A DNA stretch of 27,051 bases from Geosiphon pyriformis (taxonomy: Eukaryota > Glomeromycota > Glomeromycetes > Archaeosporales > Geosiphonaceae), in assembly GCA_016748015.1 (NCBI GenBank), contig JAAOMT010000426.1:1-27051 (forward strand), written 5' to 3'. The stretch's first letter is position 1; each line of letters opens with the position of its first letter. The position numbers and the translations under genes were made by a program. The notes under the pieces were generated by a model. It was not told the DNA's origin, did not search any database, and saw only the letters and a program-made list of their open reading frames with translations. Below, piece after piece: positions 20,396-27,051 of this stretch.

Positions 20396-21679
20396 TGTAA
20401 GATATTTGATTTGGTGAAACGTCAAAATTTTGAAAAAAGGCTAAATCTTTGAAATCAAACCTTAATTACAAATTGTGGAATATCCTCAATAAAAATATTG
20501 ATGGTACTACCCTAAAAGATCAAATCTTCAAGTCTTTTGGAAATTGGTGCACTGAAAAGCTTCAAATTTGCATACTTTGAATGTAAAAGATTCAGAGCAT
20601 CTATATCAGCTGCAGAGAGTATAGTGAATAAGGCAGCGGGCTTTGCAAATTTCCGAAACCATACAACATATTCACTATTCATGCTAATCTCATTGATTAT
20701 GATGTATCCTGCCAGTCCCGTGTTAAAAAGAAAAGGTATTACTAGAAAAATATTACTATTCAAAGAAACATATACGAATTAATTATATTTGCTGTTTTTA
20801 AATTTTTAATGCATTTACAATTTATAAATTAATTACCTTGGTAAATATAAAAATCCCACATCTTTTCCGTTTTTTATATTGAATGTGATGTCAACTATGA
20901 TATCGACTAGAATTAATATAATAGAAACAACTGCAGAGCTATTACCCTAAAATTAGTAAAAGTTATTAAAATATTTATTTAATTTAAATCTTAAACTAAT
21001 AATTATCTGCGAAAAAAATCCAAATACCTTGGGATTTTTTTTTTTTCCTATAAAATATAGACCCATTAATATTATTGGGTTAATAGCAATTGCAATTAGA
21101 TAAAATTTATTTTCTTTCCAAAAATTCGCTAAAAACCAAAAAATTATTAAATTATCTACAGTTTCATAGAAATCAAATAATGAAGATTGATTCATGCTCA
21201 CTCACGTTGAACTTGGAACCCAAAAGTCTCATCTAAAAAGCCCGTATGTGAATAAGTGCTAATGGGAGTGAACCATTTATTCTCGATTAATTCATTGAGG
21301 TCATGTGCAATTTCCTTTGGATTTCTAGAACCGCTTTTTGAAGAAATTTGAAGTCGTAATATTGCTCGGCCTACTGATTCTGATTTAGATTTATCAATCT
21401 TATGATCAATAATTTTGATACGACTTCTTTCAACTGGGATTGTAAAAGATAATTGATCCTCAAGTGTTTTGAAAACTTCTCGTTCGTTGTTAATTTTGTT
21501 GAAATCCGAGAAATTTGTATTCAGACGTAAGAATCCAATCAGGGTAGCTTAAAATCAATAATTATTATGTATTTTAGTTAGATAGCGACCTTAAAAATTT
21601 TCTAATAAAAAATAAACAATAAAACTTCTTACCTGCATATTTGCTTTCTTTTCCTTCTAAACGATTCAAATAAAATAAA

Positions 21680-21718
21680 AAACAAACAAACAAACAAACA
21701 AACAAACAAACAAACAAA
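21680..21718. repeat. (AAAC)n microsatellite
   Basis: About nine to ten tandem AAAC units. On the coding strand it is GTTT, inside the intron before the 24-nt exon of the decayed gene, and it explains why that intron (138 nt) is longer than its neighbours. Confidence 0.92.
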
Positions 21719-23592
21719 GGAATGAATCACTGAATTATTAATCTTTAAAACAAATTTGTCAGAAAAGAAAAAATTAAAAAATATGTACGTTTACCTGTTT
21801 TAAATTGCCATATATTTCTATTAATTCCTTTAATGGCTTCATTATATTGTACATCATTCACAAAATTATTATTGACGACAATAAAATAATCTTTATCCGG
21901 TTGATTAAATGTGCTTCCAAAAACATCCACTCTAATAGTTTTATTATCCACATGACAATATTGTGACTTTGCAGAGATACTTTGCCTCAGAATTGGTTCA
22001 GTTTCATTGTTTTGATAAATAGAAATATTATTATTTGAAAGTGCAATTTCCACGGAATAATTAATCGTTATATCTCGCGCCCCAAATGGAATCGTTTCGT
22101 TAAGACGAGGGTTGGTAGTATTGATAAAAGGATTTTCATATCTAGTGTCTGTTCAAATAATAAAAAAATTAATGAAAATCATGAAAATCTACTTCATTCA
22201 CTAACCTTTTTTTAAAAAGGATGGTAAATTTTTAGTATAGACGGTAACTTTGTTCATGTTTAATGTAGCAGCCCAGAAAGTATTGTTTGATAAGACAGTG
22301 TAGGAATTATACAGATGCGAGATATTCCATGAATCATTTCTAACTCCATTTTGATCATTTAATTCGAATACGGCATCATTCGAGTTGTAAGTGTAATTTA
22401 ATAATCCACCATAAGTCAGTTGGATTGTAGTAGTATGATCATCATAAATTGTCCTGTTGTTATCTAATACTGCTACACTTCACTTTGGTGGAGTAGAAAA
22501 TGAGGACCAAAATCAGCTGTTTCTGGCTCCCAAAATGTAACGTATACTGAGTATGTCGTTATGTTTGTATTGAGACTAAATGTAGATTTTGAGATGTATG
22601 CTAATCCGAAGCCTCGATCGATTATGGCAAAAGGTGAATAATACCGAAAATTCTGTTTTAATTTAAGCATTTTAGGATCAGATATTGGTTTGATGTTTTC
22701 GTTGGAATAGGTTCTAAATGTAAATTGAATGCGTAAGGTTATTTCTTTGAAATTCAAATTCAAATATATTATATATAATGTATATTAACTTACGGAGCAT
22801 TAAAAACAGTCCATTCTATCTCTAAACTGTTCGAATTAGGATTAAAAACGTAACAAATCTCAAGAAAATTTTTATCTTTTTGGATATTTCTTATTAAATC
22901 ACAACCTAAAAAATTGGTATTTTTATATAGATTTATATCACTGTATAAAGTGTTATGTATTATCAATATAGTTATTTAGAGAAGCTGTGCCATCAGGTGT
23001 AAACTTGAGAAAGGATTTATAGTATGTATCATTATCTAGGCATAAAACTGAAAGCATAATTGTTCTATCTTGTTGGACCAATACATGATTATGATTATGA
23101 TCAATAAAGGAACAATCTTTCTCAGAATCAATTTTATAGACCGTTTGATTCATTTTTGACGAGATAGAACTCTTTGTAATTGAAATAAAATAAGCTAAAA
23201 ACATTCAAATAATCAAAAGTTAATGATTAAAAAAAATATTTAAGAAAAACTGCTTCATTTTCATCTTAAAAAAAAATTGTTATTTTTCTTTGTAAAATAA
23301 TTTTTTGGATTTGTTTTCTGTTCTCTCAAAGTTTTTTAATCTTTTAAATACTTTAATCATCGAAAAGTTTAAAATTTAAACATAGCTAAAATGACATTCA
23401 TATCATGTTATGTATTTTTGTAAATATTTATTATTTGAATCCCTATGAAAGATCGATCTCAAGTCTAATAATCTAACTACCTTTCCTATTACCTTTCATA
23501 TTCCCTTTTATTATCCCTTTTTTGAAGTTAATCAAGGCAAGAGTTAAAATTTATAAAAATTAGCCTATTTAAGTGAATTGAATCAATCACCG

Positions 23593-23620
23593 ATCCATCC
23601 ATCCATCCATCCATCCATCC
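23593..23620. repeat. (ATCC)7 microsatellite
   Basis: Seven uninterrupted ATCC units in intergenic DNA. Confidence 0.92.
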
Positions 23621-24490
23621 AAAAATGTGAACACAACTTCTTGGGTTTTTTTTAATAATTGGGCGGGATTCCTTTTTATAAAGATTTAAGGCCTACATCT
23701 AATTTATCGAAAAATATAACCATTCAAAACTTTCGTGGCGTGGGGTGATGCAAAAATACTAAAATATGAATAGATTACAATTATTAATGAACTAATCAAA
23801 TAATTATCTATGGTTTAGGTAATAATAATGAAATAAAAAACAATTAATTTTAAATATAAATACAAACATGAAATTTTTAAAATTAATTTATCAAAAAGTT
23901 GTGAAAATAAAATCTCTAAACTATATCTACACTATCAGCTATCCGACTTCCTCTTTTTTGTGATTATTTTTAGTCCCTTTATGTTATTTTTACTTTTTAC
24001 TTTTTTTTATCTTTCTTAATTTATTTCATCATTATTCTTTATTTAAATCTCGAAATTAGATTCTTAATTATTTTTTTGATCGCTTAATAAATCCACAAGA
24101 AGTGACATATACCACAGATATTTTCCTAATTCTTTTGTATTTTTTGCTAGAAAATTTATTTTTTTATTTCATATCTGTTGTTGTTGCTATTGAAACTAGA
24201 TTAAAAATGTAATTTTCAACGAAAAATATTTGTTTATCTCGAAAATTAATTAATTAAATCTTTTTTTGATTAAAATCTTCTATTTTCTAAATGAAATTAA
24301 ATCACTTTCATTTTATTTCCTTCTATAAACAATTAGATGATGATTTAAAATTCTAAACCAACTTGAAAAAGCAATCTCAACGAAAACAATAAAGAGTTTC
24401 ATTTCTAATTTTGATTTAGTCTAAAAAAAAAATTCTTTGTTCCTCTATTTGCATGCCTGAAATCTTAATTACTAAGAGTTTTCCACCATC

Positions 24491-24517
24491 AACCAACCAA
24501 CCAACCAACAAACAAAC
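24491..24517. repeat. Short AACC/AAAC repeat
   Basis: Four to five AACC units pass into AAAC units, suggesting a point change spread through a slipping tetranucleotide tract. Confidence 0.75.
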
Positions 24518-25816
24518 GGAACAAATTGAGTATTCAAAAAAACTTGGAGCTTGGAAAGATTTATGAAATAACAGCGGTCCGGATAATCATTGCCTACACA
24601 GATCTGTTATTAATACATGTAAAAACTAGTTTCGGATATATATTTATATAAGATTTTATCATTGGTTACACTCACTTTTATCATAAGTTGTTTAAAAATT
24701 ACAGATAGTAATTTTATCAGATAGGTAGAAGTAAATCTTAAAGTCTGTATTCACAACTCATTTTATTTCCTTTGACAAAAACCAATAACATCACATGCAA
24801 TGATCTTACCATCTTATATGCATCGACTAAGTCGTTGACTTCTTCAAAGCAAGAAAAAAAAGGGCAAAGAGCATCAGTACAAACTTAAAATAAGATGATT
24901 ATAGTTGGAACCAGCATAATTGTCTTATATGGTAAATCCCAAGTTTTTGATTTAATTCTATAATTTGTAATTTTTCTAATATCAATCAGCTAAATTTTTT
25001 TTAAATCACTAATTCTAAAATTCTTTTCCAATTTTTTTATTGAAGAATAATCTACAAACCCAACTCTATTCGTACTTTACCCAAAAAAACCAAAACTAAT
25101 ATGACCCCTATTACAACTTCTTTCTTGAAATGAGAACAAAAACAAACAAAGGAATACCAAAAGTCATCATACAAGACAGCACCAAAATTACAACTTAATT
25201 TGAATATGTTTAGTTTTGAGATAATTATTCTGACCTAAAAAAGTGGTCCCATAAAAAAAAAGTGCATAATTAAGAATTGGGTTTTACTAAAAAAAAATCA
25301 TTTGTTTGATCATCTTAACTAAAAAATTATTAAAAAGAACCAATTCTTATCCTCTTTGGAGCAGTCAAAAATGGCACTGGCTTGGATATATTTAAATATA
25401 TATTGAGAAAAATCTTTATCACCGACATTATTATGTGGTAGTTTAAAATGATAATTGAACACAAACTAAGCAACAATTAGAGAAAGAAAGAAAGAAAAAA
25501 ATTCAAGTAGAATGCCTCCTATTTGATTAATTCCAACAATCTTGGCAACAGCAAAAATAACGATAATGCTATGATGGGTGTTAAAACAAAAAGATCAAGA
25601 AAGATAACATAATCTTATAATCACAATTACTTGTTCACTTTGTCTGGTTTTGTTGCAGCACGCCTCATATACAGCATAAAACTAAAGATTTGAGATGGCT
25701 TATAAGTTAGCAAAGCTAAATGACACATATACTCTAAAGAAAAATAAAATGCTAATTTTTAATTAAAACTCGAAATATCAAGAGAGTAGTCAGCTGACTG
25801 GATAAATAATTTTAAA

Positions 25817-26215
25817 ATGCCATTCTTCCTAGTTCTTAATGAAGACCCTTTTCAAAGTCGAAATCAAAAAAAAAAACGATTCAGTCAGCAAGTTAAAGAA
25901 GATTATCAAGTAGAGAGTGTCATTTTTAGATCATATTTTTGCGAACGTACTTGTGCTTTAAAGATTAATATTTTTACCAGCAAGGAAAGAGATGAGCTGA
26001 AAATCCTGTAAGAAAAGCCTTATGCTAAAATTTGCAATAGAGAAAGACTGAGTTCATGAGCTAAATTTATTATTATCTGCTTCTATTTGATAAGGAATTC
26101 ATTTAACTCTTTAGCAGCTTTTGACAAACGAAAGGGAAAAGAAAAAGAAAAAGAAAAAGAGAGCAGATATATTGAACGAAAGTTTGGTTCTATTAACGAC
26201 TTTATTTTCTATTAA
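25817..26215 (+). CDS. Possible two-exon basic protein with KE repeat
   Basis: Exons 25817-26007 and 26095-26215 join in phase across an 87-nt intron (donor gtaaga, acceptor ttgataag), giving about 103 residues. The intron length fits the other genes here. Exon 1 is charged (RNQKKKRFSQQVKEDYQ, then SKERDELKIL). Exon 2 continues NSFNSLAAFDKRKG, then a KEKEKEKE tract encoded by four GAAAAA units, and ends SINDFIFY. The last codons and the stop lie within a 19-bp tandem repeat. I recognise no family. The first ATG is uncertain: an acceptor-like ttcttcctag at 25823-25832 suggests exon 1 could be internal to a longer gene. Support is phase agreement and charge continuity only. Confidence 0.38.
26135..26162. 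repeat. (GAAAAA)n repeat
   Basis: About four to five hexanucleotide units, in frame within the proposed second exon of the 25817 gene, where each unit encodes Glu-Lys. Confidence 0.85.
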
Positions 26216-26233
26216 CGACTTTATCTTCTATTG
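26188..26233. repeat. 19-bp tandem repeat, about 2.4 copies
   Basis: TTCTATTAACGACTTTAT starts at 26188 and again at 26207, and a third partial copy starts at 26226. The first copy encodes the end of the proposed 25817 protein, and the TAA stop falls at the start of the second copy. Confidence 0.85.
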
Positions 26234-26659
26234 TAATCTAAAAAAAATCAATTTCTTGTGGCAAATATTCAAATCAATAAAAAATGCTAGATAAGCCTGG
26301 AATAAAAGTTTATCATAACAAAGAATAAATATATACTAATTTTGTTTGTAAATTAGAATTTTGAAAACTTCTTTGAGATAAAAGATATAGTGTGATAGGT
26401 GATTGGAGAAAAATATTTTCAAAAAAAGGTTAATAATTATATTATCTATTACTTTATTTTGTTAAAATGAGATATTACAAAAAAACAAATAAGCTCAATT
26501 TATAAGATTTTTATTTTGTGCATCTTAAAAAAAATTGTAAAATATCCCATAAAACTTTGTTATATCCTTCTTGAAAATCAATAAAATGGGCTCTTTTAAT
26601 AATCAAATACGATTCAAGGTCGATTTCTGGGAAAATTTAATATTATTACTGTAATTTTT
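26216..26659. other. Intergenic region, no gene seen
   Basis: A/T-rich spacer between two plus-strand ORFs, with the remainder of the 19-bp repeat at its left edge. An ATG at 26586 opens a 21-codon frame that ends before the next ORF; I found no intron of workable length joining them. Confidence 0.35.
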
Positions 26660-26980
26660 ATGGCATCAGGTTTTTATTTTTTGATGCATGAAAACCACAG
26701 CAATTTCTGGATAGCCTCTAAAGTAATTCAAAAGTATAGAAAACCAGATATAAACTACACCTTTCCTACAATGATTAAATGGATAAATCAAATTGATATT
26801 TCACTAAAAATCAATCAAATCAAAAAACGCTTACAGTCACAACTCAAGAGCCAAATTTTAACTGATGATGAAGAGTTAAAGGTTTCCTCGGTTATTGCAT
26901 TCATGATAAATGCCATTGACTGCCTCGGTCTAAATAATATTGGCTCAAGAGTACCTCGTTTACAAATTAAAGGTTTTTGA
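26660..26980 (+). CDS. Hypothetical protein, possibly a 3' exon of a longer gene
   Basis: A single open frame of 106 residues beginning MASGFYFLMHENHSNFW and ending SRVPRLQIKGF. The frame is open upstream of the ATG for about 18 codons, so the true start may be earlier or in another exon (an acceptor-like atggcatcag lies at 26659-26668). The middle is charged and probably helical (LKINQIKKRLQSQLKSQ), followed by an acidic turn (TDDEELK) and a hydrophobic stretch (VSSVIAFMINAIDCLGL). Residue diversity suggests real coding, but I recognise no family. It lies near the right edge of the window, though its stop is inside. Confidence 0.4.
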   Translation: MASGFYFLMHENHSNFWIASKVIQKYRKPDINYTFPTMIKWINQIDISLKINQIKKRLQSQLKSQILTDDEELKVSSVIAFMINAIDCLGLNNIGSRVPRLQIKGF

Positions 26981-27051
26981 TTTCCGAAAAAAATTAGTCT
27001 TTATTAAAAGTTTCCTTAAAGAAATTAATATATCTTTCAAATACTATTAAT

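Larger units (their letters stand above)
20163..23204 (-). pseudogene. Decayed nine-exon multi-pass membrane protein gene (large fungal family)
   Basis: Exons in transcription order are about 23204-22794, 22744-22206, 22148-21795, 21656-21633 (24 nt), 21547-21206, 21155-21028 (or from 21128), 20946-20837, 20755-20461 and 20339-20163. From exon 2's donor to exon 8 every junction is GT-AG and in phase. The N-terminal part is a polar, beta-like, N-glycosylation-rich region after a short hydrophobic start (MFLAYFISIT). The C-terminal part has several membrane segments with VDIIVDITFNIKNGKDV, YLPSNIFLVIPFLFNT and NIFIEDIPQFVIK, which I recall from a multicopy family in arbuscular mycorrhizal fungi (memory, not checked). 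Damage: the frame shifts by one near 22950-22990; the exon 1/2 junction is out of phase; the frame shifts near 22470-22480; TAG at 20514-20512 stands where Trp is expected before the IEDIPQ motif; and exon 9 needs two frame changes. Two in-frame stops also precede the first Met. Function of the family is unknown to me. Assembly errors are the alternative explanation. Confidence 0.75.
23205..25816. other. Intergenic region with short microsatellites
   Basis: About 2.6 kb of A/T-rich DNA upstream of the pseudogene. It contains a seven-unit ATCC repeat (23593-23620) and a short AACC/AAAC repeat (about 24491-24517). A small more GC-rich patch (AGCGGTCCGG) lies near 24573-24582. I see no open frame worth calling, no RNA gene and no mobile element. 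Confidence 0.4.

Noticed and set aside
20537-20782. 81-codon plus-strand ORF
   Set aside because: Antisense to exon 8 of the decayed membrane-protein gene, whose frame shows recognisable family motifs.
1-27051. CRISPR arrays, rRNA genes, intact transposons or viral genes
   Set aside because: No regularly spaced direct repeats, no rRNA-like conserved stretches, and no recognisable transposase, reverse transcriptase or capsid motifs seen on either strand.

Overview
The window looks like nuclear DNA of a very AT-rich eukaryote, most likely a fungus. Genes are sparse and split by short GT-AG introns (roughly 50-140 nt in most cases). I see no bacterial-style operons and no convincing tRNA or rRNA. 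Several proteins are typical fungal families. One decayed multi-exon membrane-protein gene resembles, from memory, a large family I associate with arbuscular mycorrhizal fungi (Glomeromycota, Rhizophagus-like). That placement is inference and would need a database search.

Left part (1-9,800). A lineage-specific cysteine-containing ORF lies on the minus strand at 210-707. A four-exon DEDDh RNA exonuclease of the REX4/ISG20 type follows on the minus strand (1553-2634). Next comes about 2.9 kb of extremely A/T-rich, gene-free DNA, then about 1.9 kb with only small doubtful ORFs. A clean five-exon PQ-loop vacuolar transporter of the YPQ/SLC66A1 type (306 residues) occupies 7932-9557 on the minus strand.

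Middle (9,800-20,100). A GC-elevated block (about 10,430-11,520) contains a cluster of perfectly complementary stems and long interrupted reading frames on both strands. It could be a decayed gene or element, or a structured RNA. Three plus-strand genes follow: a small two-exon protein of unknown function (14051-14376), a two-exon BTB/T1 (KCTD-like) protein (15882-16733), and a two-exon disordered Ser/Asn/acidic protein (17987-18743). Long inverted repeats flank the last two.

Right part (20,100-27,051). A nine-exon minus-strand locus (20163-23204) can be followed almost end to end by conserved splice junctions. It carries a Trp-to-stop change and several frameshifts, so I call it a pseudogene (or, less likely, a poorly sequenced gene). 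Two of its introns hold microsatellites. The right end has two modest plus-strand ORFs, one of them plausibly spliced with a KE repeat and a 19-bp tandem repeat running through its stop codon.

The genes do not form an obvious pathway; they appear to be independent housekeeping or lineage-specific loci. I found no convincing evidence for a wholly new system. The structured block near 10.9 kb and the decayed membrane-protein locus are the parts most worth a second look.
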